DNA from: Pseudogymnoascus destructans
Taxonomy: Eukaryota; Ascomycota; Leotiomycetes; Thelebolales; Thelebolaceae
DNA: 64,000 nt
NCBI RefSeq assembly: GCF_001641265.1
Contig: NW_020167526.1
Location: 992,001 to 1,056,000 of the forward strand
Reading direction: 5' to 3'
A program made the translations under genes and the position numbers. The notes under the pieces are model-generated. The model did not search any database. It saw only the letters and a list, made by a program, of their open reading frames with translations, and was not told the DNA's origin. Each line of letters starts with the position of its first letter. Position 1 is the first letter of the stretch. Of this stretch, positions 45,996-56,942 are shown piece by piece.

Positions 45996-47526
45996 TCACA
46001 AAGCAGGAACCTCAATCGTCAAAATATCCAGCCCCCCTTCCAACTCCGCCTTCTTCGGCAACCCCCCCCTCCTCATCAACTCACTCGCATGCGACACCAT
46101 GGATCCCTCCCCATCGTCGCCACCGCCACCACCTCCTCACCCCTCGTATAAAACACCGCAAACTTATACTCCTCCAGCGACCCCTGCACCACGCTCCCAT
46201 CAAACCCACTCCCCGTGTTCCCGCAGTACCGCAGCTGCGCCCCCAGCGCCGACCAGAAGATGGGGATGAACCGCTTGCGCGCCGCTGTTGGCGCGACGAT
46301 GTTGCTGCGGCGGCGCGACCGGAGTTCTGCGCTACGTTCCAGTGCTCGATGCGGATTAGGGCGCCGTTGCTGCCGGGGCCGTAGTAGGGGTATGTCGCGA
46401 TGTCGCCGACGGCGTACACGGCATTGAGGCCTTGGACGAGGAAGTTCTCGTCAACGGTTAGAGAGCCGTCTCTAGCCAGCTGCACAGATTTATTTCCCTT
46501 TAGGTAGCGCTCGAGGGGTACTTTCTCCATGCCTACCACAGAGACGGAGTTATCCTTGGATGTGGCTTTGGCAACTTCCATGCCAATGAAAGAGCTGCCG
46601 ATGACAACGATCTTCTTGTTCTTCTCGCCAATGGCAGCCAGGATGTCTTTTACATTGTGGATGTTTCGCAGCACGAAGATATTTCCGAGCTCCTTGAACC
46701 CTTGTAGTGGGAGCTGACGAGGGGTTCCGCCAGTTGCAAGCACCAGCTTGGTGTAGGGATACACACTCGCAGATTTTGTGTGCACCTTCTTTGTGAGAAA
46801 ATCAACCTCCGTCACCTCATCGGTGACAGTGGTGATTCCAGCCTCGTCAAACCACGGTTGGTCTCTCAGCCCAATCTTGACTGGGTCGGCAATTAAAGCC
46901 TTGGACAACTTCGTCCTGTCAATTGGCAGGTATCCCTCATTGCTGATCAAAGTGATGGAGCCCTTATAACCTTGTTCGCGAAGCGCCTCAACAGTTCCAA
47001 TAGCCCCTGATCCGCCTCCGACGACAACGATGTTCTCAGGCTTCACAGCAGAGCACTTGATATTTGGCTTTCTCCTGCTCCCTTGATCTTATCCTGTGCA
47101 CCTGTGACATAGACACCGCCATCCTTCTCAACGAGCCCGAAGACGGGGAGGTTATCAAGGGCCGGAGCGTTCTCAATTTCACCCGTCTTTGCGTTGAAGC
47201 AGGCTACCAATGCCGTTAGCGAACTGTCTTTATCGCAGTCGTAGTATTGGAATATCGATATAACTCACCTCCATGCCACGGGCACGTAATTCTACCATCT
47301 CCAGTCAAAACTCCCTTGACAAGAGGGGCACCTTAGTGTGTTAGCAGGAGCAAGTCGTAAACAAAGCACCCAACTCACCATAATGAGTGCATTTAGCACC
47401 GACAGCAGTAGTCTTCCCCGCAACATTCAGCAACAGGACCTTCCCCTCCTCGACCCCATCTACCTCCACCTCCCTCTTCTCTCCCGGCTTCACGCCGAGG
47501 CGTAACCGTCCGACATCTGCATGCAC
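45996..47526 (-). pseudogene. Rieske/AIF-like FAD oxidoreductase, multiply broken
   Basis: The sequence matches fungal AIFM3-like proteins: an N-terminal Rieske [2Fe-2S] domain, then an FAD/NADH pyridine nucleotide-disulfide oxidoreductase. Rieske ligands CTHYGAPLVKG and CPWHG are split over introns (donors at about 47390 and 47279). The FAD motif is VVVGGGSGAIGTVEAL, the NAD motif VVIGSSFIGMEVAK, and NAVYAVGDIATYPYYGP is the second FAD site. There are four lesions. The Rieske and FAD domains are out of frame near 47080. About 90 residues are missing in frame between PLERYL and KGNKSVQL (about 46490). A one-base slip lies near 46300 (after NSGRAAAA). A second slip near 46100 (at RDP) precedes HASELMRRGGLPKKAELEGG. 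No ATG is in frame at the start. The gene cannot make the full enzyme. Confidence 0.75.
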
Positions 47527-47870
47527 GCCCGCTGCTGCCTAGCTTGTCCCATGGCATCGTGCATGCGCCATGCTGCGTCTTGGTGCCTTGCTTTGGTGTG
47601 TGTGATCTGGGCAGGTCTGCGGGATGGGGCCGGGAACGGGAGGAAGTCGGATAAGGCAGGGCGAGGGGAAAGGGAGTGGAGGGTCCTATAGTAAGGGAAA
47701 TATGTCGGAGGAATGCAGACAAGGGCGATGGGAGAGGTGTCATCAGTCACTGCAAAAGGAGAGATGTCGGTGAAACCGTAAAGTATATTTACAAAGCCTC
47801 ACTATCATACACCCCCCATAGTATCCCACAAGCAAGCACGCCCCAGCCGCACTCCACCTCGGCGTCCCCT

Positions 47871-48509
47871 CTACTTCCTCGCCTCCTTCCTCTCCGCAGC
47901 CCTCCTCTTCGACCTAACCTCCGCCCTCCTCCTCTCCCCCCCATCAATCTTCCTGCCCCTCCTAATCTCCCACAACCCCTCCGACGCCTTAATCTGCGCC
48001 CCCCCCTTAATCGGCAACACATGCTTCCCCACCACCCTCTGCGCCCCCCTAACCCTCACCCCCTTAATCTCCTCCTCCCCATTAACAACCACCCTCTTCA
48101 TCCCCGCCGTCCTCGTCGCCGTCCCTACTGCTGGTCCCCCCCCAACCTCCACAACCATCAACCTCGCAACCCCCTCCTCCACCACCCTCGCATCACCCCC
48201 CGGCCCATACTCCCCCCTCCGAAATCTGTCTCTCCACGCTAACAGATATCTGCGCGCGCGCGCGGGCTCGACGCCTAGGTCACGCAGCTGGGGAGAGGTG
48301 AGGCGGAATAGCGATTCCCAGGTCGGGATCTTCGACGCGTGTTGGGAGAGGTTGCGTCCGATTAGGGAGAGGAAGGTCGGCGCGTCGGGGACGAATGGGG
48401 TTGGTGCCGGGATTGGCTGGGGCGGGATGCGGGCGTGGAGGGCGCGAGTGAGGGTTGGTGTTGTGGCGAGGAGGGAGGTGGTTGCGCGGTGGGCGGGTCG
48501 CGCGAACAT
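47871..48509 (-). CDS. Mitochondrial small ribosomal subunit protein mS41 (Fyv4/IGR domain)
   Basis: This intronless ORF is 212 aa from the ATG at 48509. The open frame extends further upstream but is not protein-like there. The N-terminus (MFARPAHRATTSLLATTPTL, then RALHAR) is an Arg/Ser/Thr-rich mitochondrial targeting sequence. The IGR domain follows at about residues 45-100: FLSLIGRNLSQHASKIPTW, then LFRLTSPQLRDLGVEPARARRYLL. This is the signature of yeast Fyv4, a SAM-like fold now assigned to mS41 of the mitoribosomal small subunit. The basic C-terminal tail (RRAEVRSKRRAAERKEARK) fits rRNA contact. It is the only intact gene between broken neighbours on both sides. Confidence 0.85.
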   Translation of the reverse strand: MFARPAHRATTSLLATTPTLTRALHARIPPQPIPAPTPFVPDAPTFLSLIGRNLSQHASKIPTWESLFRLTSPQLRDLGVEPARARRYLLAWRDRFRRGEYGPGGDARVVEEGVARLMVVEVGGGPAVGTATRTAGMKRVVVNGEEEIKGVRVRGAQRVVGKHVLPIKGGAQIKASEGLWEIRRGRKIDGGERRRAEVRSKRRAAERKEARK

Positions 48510-48940
48510 TTTGTGTTTGGTTGTCGGTGTGGCCGTAGACTTCTGGGAAAAGGGGTTAGTTGGGGAATTGGCGTGTGTGAGGGGGGAGAGAGGGACGCAC
48601 TGTCTGTGGTTGTGGGTGCTGCGATTGAGCTCTGGAGGTGTTGTCGTCGTTGATGGTCCGAAAAGTTTAAGCTTGTAACTTACTGTTTTTGGTCGCTTAA
48701 TTACATAAGCTGGCACGGACCTGAGGGTGCGGAAAAACTGAGTGTCGTGGTTGTCAGCCTTGTGTATCCGGGAGGAGCCTAGCGAATGGGAGACGATGAG
48801 GCGAAAAGTTGGGGCGAGTTCAACGTTCATGTTCGCGGTTTGATGACCTTATCTTGATGTTATTGTGTTGACTTGAAAGCATGCATGTTATGTACGCCTG
48901 AAAGAACGACAGTTATAGCAACAACCCACACAGAGCCGAT

Positions 48941-50032
48941 ATGGCGTTGTCTCCGCTGATTTTAGGAGCGCCCGGCGCAGACCAAGGCATGAGTCCAGCT
49001 GGGTCAAGATCAAACGTCTTCGCAGTCGCGAAGGCCCAGAACAGCTCAGGAAATGCGTCACCAATTCCCGAAGCTGCGCCAGATCTGGCCGAGCAGTTAA
49101 ACATGGAAGAGAAGGCGAAATACATCAAAGGTCCCGCCATCCCCTCCCCAACCAGCCTTCCAGACAACAGATAACCCCCCACCAGGCAAGAAACTCGGAG
49201 AAGGAACCTACGCAAACGACTACCGAGGCACCCTCCGCAGCGACCCCACGCACTTCGTCGCGATCAAGAAGATCAAAATCCAAGCCGAGTACACCGAAGG
49301 ACTCGCCCCCGACGCCGTGCGCGAACTCAAGCACCTGCAGGAGCTCTCCCATCCCAACATCATAACCCTCCACTCCGTATTCTCCTGACGCGACCAGAAC
49401 TTAAACCTTGTCCTCGAATTCCTCCCCCTCGGCGACCTCGAGATGCTCATTAAAGACGTCGATGGCGTGCGATATGGTGCAGCAGATATCAAGGCCTGGA
49501 TGGGCATGCCCGTCGCGCTGTGTGGTTCTGCCACGCCGATGCGGTGCTGCATCGTGATATCAAGCCTAATAACTTGCTCATTGCCGCTGATGGGATGATC
49601 AAGCTTGCAGATTTTGGTCTTGCGCGCGCATTCGCGGACCCTTATAAGCAAACTACCAGCAACGTCATCACGCCCGAGCTGCTCTTCGGCGCGCGTCACT
49701 ACTCCGGCGCCGTCGATATATGGGCTGTCGGGCTGGTATTCGCGGAGTTGCTGATCCGCACGCCCTACCTAGCTGGTGACACGGAGGTGCGGACGCCAAC
49801 AGAGGAAGTATGGCCAGGCGTCAGCAAACTGCCCGAGTACACCGTCCCCGAGCCGCCCAACCCGGTTAGGGGCCGCGAGACCTACCTCGGGGCCTTCGGG
49901 ACGGCGGGACAGGAGGGCGTGGATCTCCTGATGGCGATGTTGGTGCTGGATTTGCGGGCGCGGATTACGGCGCAGGCGGTGCTTGAGCATCCATGGTGGA
50001 GCTGGGAGGGGACCGGGGGTGGTGGGGAGTGA
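48941..50032 (+). pseudogene. CDK7/Kin28-like kinase, broken copy
   Basis: Exon 1 (48941..49130) and the start of exon 2 (from 49186) join cleanly to give EKAKYIKGKKLGEGTYANDY and VAIKKIKIQAEY ... ELKHLQELSHPNI. The sequence is strongly like the TFIIH-associated CDK that phosphorylates the RNA polymerase II C-terminal domain. Lesions: an in-frame TGA at 49386-49388 (VFS-stop-RDQNLNLVL); a one-base shift near 49507-49512, after which AVWFCHADAVLHRDIKPNN is in another frame; loss of the RWYRP-like segment after NVIT in the activation segment (49665-49680); and loss of about 12 residues after GDTEV (about 49790). HRDIKPNN and DFG are still present. Kin28 is essential, so a functional copy must exist elsewhere. 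Confidence 0.8.
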
Positions 50033-52583
50033 GGATCGGCCGGCGGTGGCGAGGAAGTTGGATTTTGGAGCGATGGGGTGGGTTGGGCTGGGAAAAGGGC
50101 GTTTGGGTTTGGTGGGGAGTTTATGTGGTTTAGAGGTAGCGAGACAATTTTGAAAAAGACAGAATATGAGATGATTGATTACGAAGACTGAATGATGAGG
50201 AGCTTATTGTGTATAAGTGGTAGAGTTCGTGCCCAAGGCCAGCACGGCCAACACTGATATGATCTACTATATTTTCCAGACACAGCTGAAGGTAATCGAC
50301 TTTCGGTTCATTTATCATGAACTTAGCCTTTGGCACATGGACAGACTGACCACCCTCTATAGGGGACGGATTGTGTATCGGAGTCGGAGTCGGAGTCGGT
50401 GGCGGTGCGAGACGGACGGTGGGGGCCAGGTAGCGGTAGGTGGTGACAGCGATAAAGTAGTGACAGGGAGAAGGAGACGCCTTCACTTATTGAATCGATT
50501 GTATTTCCACTAAAGGATGGTGAATGAAACGAGCAAACGAAGTCGTTCATAGAATATATAACCATGGTCTTTTCGTCCTGTGTTTTCCAGAAGTGGATCA
50601 CTTCTTTTTGGCACATTCTTCTTCCCACAGGTTTCCATGCTTCCTCCGTGATTCCTACCATCTCAACCGCCTTGACTAGTGCTCTCCCCATCCCAGACCT
50701 CGCCATCGGTCCACATCCCAGCGCTACGTGAACGACATGGAGAACGACATGGAGAACGACATGGAGAACGACATGGAGAACGACATGGAGAACGACATGA
50801 AGAACGACATGGAGAACGACATGGAGAACGACATGGAGATACCGATCATAATGAATAAGCACCCCTTTTCCCACCGACTACCGCAAATCTACAGGGTATA
50901 TTTGGGAGAAGAAGCACTATGATGCGTATTAGAGCGACACGCTCGAGTTAGAGAGACGATTCCAGCACCACGGCTGCCTATCGGTATTCTCCCCCTCACT
51001 GAGTCTTGCGCGAGAGATTTGCCCCATAACCAAGTGACCCAACAGACGGATCGACATCGTACATAACATACTAACGACGCTCTTAACGACTGTAGCTGGA
51101 GTCGTCTCCATTCGTCTGTCCATCCAGGGGGTATGCGGCAAACCTCGAAGCTGGAGGACCGCTTCCACCAACTCGGTCCTCCCCCTGCGTGCTGCTTCAA
51201 GCAGCACATCGCTAATTATCGCGACTTGGCTCGTCCCGTGCACTGGCGCGATGGCCCGTGGTTCTGCGTACTCCGGGACGGCGAGATGGATAGTACGGTG
51301 GTGGACGTGTCTTGGTTCCTCTGCCACGTCGCCGCGAGGTTCTTAATCTTGAATTCCGTCGCCATAGCTCTAGTCTGTGCCGTAAATGCGAAAAGTGACT
51401 TCCTCGATGCTCTCGGAGCCTGTCGAACAATATGTTGCAGACTACTGTTATATAGAAGCTTTGAGGAGATCATCTACTCATGGGATTTGTAATTATGTTC
51501 GTCTGTATGGCGCGGGGAGGCGATGTTGATTGGGAGGTGGGGGAGGGGGGGGAGGTGGGGGAGGTGGGGGAGGTATGGTCGTGGTCATGGACTATTGGAC
51601 GCTGTTTATTGGCTGTGGGGTAACATGTCGTCATACTCTAGTTATCCGTGTCTTGGCACGGGCAGTCTATAGGAGTTGATCATCAACATCAAACACATCA
51701 AGGTCCCAATGGCTTTCGCACTGGTGAAACTGGATGTGATATATAAACAATTATAATTCACTTGGCGACTTTAACTCTAGGCCCGTGGTGGACCTGCAGC
51801 TCGGGTAGCTGTGTTCCGCTCAAATACCCATACACTTCTTTCTCATTAGTGGAAAGGTCGGTCATGGTCGGAGAGGCTATCACATCCAACGAGATCGCCA
51901 AAGAAGCTCAGCCTCCTCACAACGTCACCCAAGCAATTCATCAGCAGAACAAATGGCCAGAAGCCTAGACAACAGTGAAGCAAAATCGTAGTAAGAAGCG
52001 GGTGTCTTAGTCCCGTGTCGTATGTTCATTTGACTCGTACAAAGACTTTAAAGTGTGTATCCTCATCTACACCATACATCAACCCCCCCCCACCCACCCA
52101 GTTCCAGAAGAACGCACTCAAACACCCACTTTCCAGCGCTCCTCCATGAAATGCCCAAGTCCCAGGTCCGCCCCAAATTCCCACCCAACCACCACCCATT
52201 ATCAACAAAAATCGTCAAGAGCCCCGTCGCAAAGCTCCGATAGTAGAGCTTTTTGCATGAAGCTCTCATTTCCGCCCACACACCATCCCTCTATCCCATA
52301 TCCGCCGCATCCCGTGGCTCTTCCATCTCGCGAAGAAAAAGAGAAAAACATCAGGGTATGTCAAAACACAAAACACTGTCCCGCCCGAGGCAAGCAGAAG
52401 CCCGCAAATTCGTAGGGGCCAATTCGCAAAGCTATGCACGCCACACAATGCTGAACACACACGCGCGCAGGAAGTAGAACAGACAACCCCATCGTTAAAC
52501 CCCATCCGGTCCCCGTCATCCCCCTCATCATATGTATATATCTGCCTCCGATAATATTGTTCGTAAACGTCGTCCATCTCTAT
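50033..52583. other. Intergenic region with repeats; possible small relic
   Basis: It contains a gtcgga run (about 50377-50399), the 12-bp minisatellite at 50730, and a G-rich tract of ggaggtggg units (about 51527-51572) that could form G-quadruplexes. A minus-strand frame from about 51473 begins like a mitochondrial targeting peptide (MISSKLLYNSSLQHIVRQAP) but continues into nothing recognisable. It may be a gene remnant. No supportable gene. Confidence 0.5.
50730..50840. repeat. 12-bp minisatellite (gaacgacatgga), about 9 units
   Basis: Nearly perfect units with one variant (catgaag). Because the period is a multiple of three, both strands stay open: Asn-Asp-Met-Glu repeats on plus and His-Val-Val-Leu repeats on minus. 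Neither frame has a domain outside the repeat. Confidence 0.92.
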
Positions 52584-55500
52584 TCATCCTCTCCTGTTCA
52601 TCGCTGCTCCGGCTCCTGAGACTGCCAGGTCTTGCCTCCCGCTTGTGCTCCGTGTTGCGACTCTCGGTAGCCCACTTGTAGTTTGGGCTGCTGGGCCAAT
52701 GCTTGTGCGTTTGCTCGCGGTCGAGATTGTAGGGTTGCTTAGGTTATGCACATTGGACAATCTCCTTGGGGCTGGGGGCTTATTTGGACTAGGATCGCGA
52801 GTCCTTGTGCCACCGTTGCGGAGTGCAGTCACCGGAGGCTCCGGGAGAGGTCGTTGGCTACTCTGGGAGGTTGTCGTAGTATTGTATCGCTTGACTGGTG
52901 ATTCATTTCTGCTGCTGCCTCCAAGGGGTCGTGGTGCAGACAGCGATGTCTTTGGTCCCAAGATATATTCGTGCAGAACGGCTTGGTCTGGAGTCATTCG
53001 TCTAGCTGGATCCCATCTCAAGCACTTCGAAAGGAAATCCAGGAACACCTCGTCGTCACACTTCAGGACTTGTTGCAAGGTCTTCGACGAAGGCTTCCGG
53101 CGACGACCCTTCGATGACACAATGAGTCGTGGCTTGCCCATAGAGTCGAAGAAGAGCTTCTTTCTTGTGCTCTTCTCAATAAGGTGCTTCTCTGGTGGTC
53201 CAAACACTTCCATAACACAGGCCAACTGCTCCTGCTCATTTTCGCCAGGGAAAATCGGATAGCCGGTATAAAGCTCAGCCAAGATACAGCCAACACTCCA
53301 CATGTCAATTGCAATTCCGTAACTCATACCGAGGATAACCTCTGGCGATCGGTAGAATCGAGATTGAATGTATGTATACACCTTTTCGTTTTCAAAGCAA
53401 CTGGAACCGAAATCGATGACCTTGATCTCCGAGTGCATCGGGTGAGCAAGCAGGATATTTTCTGGCTTGAGATCACAGTGGATAACTTTGTGTATCTTAA
53501 GAAGAAGCAGACTGCCCAGGAGCTGTTTGGTGAAGCGCCGAATGAGCTTCAAAGAGAACCCCTTGAAGCCATTATATTTAATGAACTCGTAGAGGTTCAT
53601 ATCAAGAAGTTCAGTAGAGAGGCAAAGATGGCCACGGAAGTAGAAACTTTGCGTGAAGTTTACCATGCTATGTCTGTTTGTCGGATCCTATTGGCGCTGT
53701 TAGTAACAGTGTTTGGTAAATATGAAACCATGCTTACCCATTCGCGCAGCTTCTGCAAGATGTTGACTTCCACAAGTGCCTGCTGATGAAACCTCTTCTT
53801 ATTCCGAATAATCTTGATAGCAACCAAGCCGCCAGTTTTGTGGTCGATACATCGAACAACTTGACCGAAACTACCCTTTCCGAGGATGTCGATGATCTCA
53901 TACCTAAATGCGAGATGGTCGCCCTTTACAATGCTGTAGTCTCCTCGTTCATCGTCGTAGCCAAAGTTGGTATTGTCAGATTGAACTTTCCCAACATGCT
54001 TAGCCGCACTTTGCGTGCCGCAGAAGTAAACGTCCTTGAAGTCAACAATCTCACCGCGCTCATAAATGTTGAGATGTGCCATTTGCACTGCTTGTTGCGG
54101 GGATACCCTCTCCTTGGGCGTAGCACGTTTTCGGAGGGCATCGAGTACTTTCGCAGCTTGCTCGGTCTCTTTTCGCCTTGAAGCCATTTTCTTCATCTCC
54201 TCTTCTGCTACCAAGTCGTCTTTGTCGAGCTTAGAAGCGTAAGGATTCACTGGCCTCAAAGCACTCGAGGAAGCCTTGGGTCCGATGATTCTCTGGCCAT
54301 GGGCAATCATAGAAGCTGAGGATCGCTGTGGGTTGAGCTTGGGTTGCAGAGGCTTGGTATCTGTAGTATCCTCTTTCTTCGGACCACGGGGGGTAATACC
54401 CCAGTTGTTGCCTTGTGTGGGTTCTTGAGCAACGGGTAGCGTGAGACTCGAAATGGAGCTTTTCCGTCTTTTGGATTCCAGATACATTGGTTTCACAGTA
54501 GGGCTTGGGCTTGACGTTCCGGCCTGGCTGTTAACGTTCTGCATACTCACCGACGCTGGAAGTCTTGGGGGTGGCATGTCATTATGCTTTGCATCGTGCT
54601 TTGGAGGTTGAGGAGCATATTCCGAGCTCTTGTCGTTAGCCGCCCTCTCGTTCGCTGCATGAGACAAGCTAATGCTGCTCTTAGAGACGGTACGTCTCCA
54701 GCCAAGGCTGAGCTTTCTCCGAAGCGATGACGCCGACGACGGTACCTGGGCTTCATCTTGGCTTGACTGATCGTAAGTTGGGACATCATCAGCCTTGGGT
54801 GGCAGGGCAGTATTCAGAGCCCGAGGCCCATTTAGTTTACTGAGCCTCTGTTCGCCAGAAAAGTCCGTCGGGAAGTCACCACTTGTTTGTGGCCTTGGCA
54901 AAAAGTTAAACTCCCTACTGTTCTTTGGTAGAGACGATGATATGAATGGTGACACAGCGTTCTGTCGTGCCGGGTTTGGTGGCGCGGGTAGCGGCTTTGT
55001 GGGGCTCGTAGATCCATTGTCTTGCCTTGAATGCTGGATCGATGTGCTGCTTCGCAACTGATCTGTGATATGGCCCGACATATCATCACGATTGTGTGAA
55101 AAGAATGTAGATTTCGATGCTGTCATTGGCGTTGTTGGAGTCTTCGTATTCGCCCGTTTTGGTGGTGGTGTCACGGTTCCGTTGGAATTCGAGGCTGCAT
55201 CGTTGCGGAATGCAGCAATTTTTGCTGCAGTTGGAGTACTTAGAGGAAGTAAGTTAAGTGGGGGAAGTCGCAATGGCTGCAGGTGTTTTTTCTTTGGGGG
55301 GCCACGCTTCCCATGTTGTTCAGCATCTGACCCAGCACCCATGCCGTTTTGTATTCTAGAGTTGGAGCTTGAGTCCACATTTCTGGGATCTCTTCCTGAT
55401 GATGTGCCGGATAGCTCATTGGTAGAGCTGCTGTTCCGGCTGTTTATACTGCTCGAATCAAATGGAAGGCTTGATTTTCGAGCGGCAAAAAGTGGAGGTT

Positions 55501-56942
55501 CGGCGGGTGATTCTTTTGGGGATTCATATGCCTTTGGAATTGCCGGGACAGGTGGCACTTCCTCCTCTTCATTCCCAGCAGAGCTATGGACATTCCTTGA
55601 CTTCGGAGTAGGTAGTCTAGACGTCGATGGCACGGGAAGCAAGCGAGGCTGGGGCTGTAGCGATCCAGTTGACGATCTCGGCGAAAACCGACCATTGGAT
55701 CCAGTAGAGACTCCATACGTTTTGCGGCTAAAGTCCGGGGTGTTGCGCAAAGACGAAGGGGTAGTGCTCATGCGTGGAAGAAGCGATGGCGAACGTGACG
55801 ATCCTCTTAGATGGGAAGGATCCTGCTGGTTCACAGGCGGAGTATTTGGCAAAGGTGGAGCACCATGCATGGTAGACATCCGCTTCATTCGTCTCGTATC
55901 CGTAGGACTGATGGTCCTTGCGCCTAATCCAGATGCATGTGAATTGGATGAAGGCATTTGCGACATACGCCTTGCTGCTGATGATGGAGTCGACGTGTTA
56001 CGCCCGTTATGTCGGCCAGGTAACTTTCCAGCATATGATAAAGATCTAGAATGATCAGGAGTGCCCCTTGGCGTCGACAATGATTCTTGGTTGTGACGTG
56101 AGGGAGGTTGAAGAGACTTTGTTTTCGATGCGCGTGGTGTTGTTAGATGTGAAGTGTCGCCTTGAAACTTTCCAGAATCCGAAATCCTACTGCCGTTTGT
56201 GGCATCTGACAAGCTTTGATTTGATGTTGACGCTGTAATACTGGACGCTAAACTTGGTCTGCGTCTGTGAGATGTTTTGAAAGAAGTGTCGGATTCAGTG
56301 CCGCCAAAATCGATAGATTTACGTTGTCCTTTGCCTCCGTTATTTGCTGATATTGGCGGGTACTGGCTCTGTCTGCGTGTGCGAATAGCAAGCGGGGCTG
56401 TGGGCGGATCCATGCTCCCAGGTATAGCAGACGATGTAGAGGAAACACTGCTTTGTCGGTTTGAGGTACTCTGCCTCCTTAAAAGCGAGCCACTCCGAAC
56501 TGGCCTGGAAATAGGCGCCCCACGGCCGGCTAAACCTTTCGCCTCGACCGCTTCGCGGGTCCTTACACCACCGGTAGGTCTGTCGGAAATCATGCTGCTG
56601 GACAGGCTAGGTTGTCTTGTTGTGTCCGGGAAAGGCTCGAGTCTCTGGGATGCCGATGATATGCTCATGTGCAGATCGTCGAAACTTGGGGAGGGCAGAA
56701 AGTCCAGAGGTTCGCCCGAGGCTTGTTCTGAGGGCAAGGGTATTTTATTCCAAACGGGCGGTGGTTCTCGGCCAATAGGTAGACGTGGTCGAGGAGCAGA
56801 AGCAACGGGGTCGTGGTTCTCCTTTGAGCTGTAGATTGTAAGCAATTGGTGGCGTGTTTAAGGGATGCGGCAGCACTTACGATTTTTGAGAGGGCAGACC
56901 CGCTGGTCTTGGGCCAGACGGTGCGATCTGGTCTCTGATCAT
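52584..56942 (-). CDS. Pom1-type DYRK protein kinase (~1418 aa)
   Basis: Exons are 56942..56881, 56828..53738 and 53687..52584, all with GT-AG borders and the frame kept. The start MIRDQIAPSG is the first ATG after an in-frame stop. The first ~900 residues are Ser/Pro/Arg-rich and disordered with many phosphosite-like motifs (RRQSTSNRQSS; RRKSSISS). The DYRK homology box lies just before the kinase (ERGEIVDFKDVYFCGTQSAA, then NFGYDDERGDY). The kinase domain begins near residue 990 with LGKGSFGQVV and AIKII. HCDLKPEN is near 1120, then DFGSSC and the activation loop YTYIQSRFYRSPE with the DYRK Y-x-Y. The APE-equivalent SPE and DMWSVGCILAEL are present. All catalytic residues are intact. In fission yeast Pom1 forms cell-end gradients that control size and polarity. 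DYRK kinases autophosphorylate the second loop Tyr. Confidence 0.9.

Noticed and set aside
50323..50874. 183-codon minus-strand frame with His-Val-Val-Leu repeats
   Set aside because: Produced by the 12-bp minisatellite; no conserved sequence outside the repeat.
55065..56054. 329-codon plus-strand frame opposite the DYRK kinase
   Set aside because: Antisense to the disordered Ser-rich N-terminus of the kinase, which keeps the opposite strand open.
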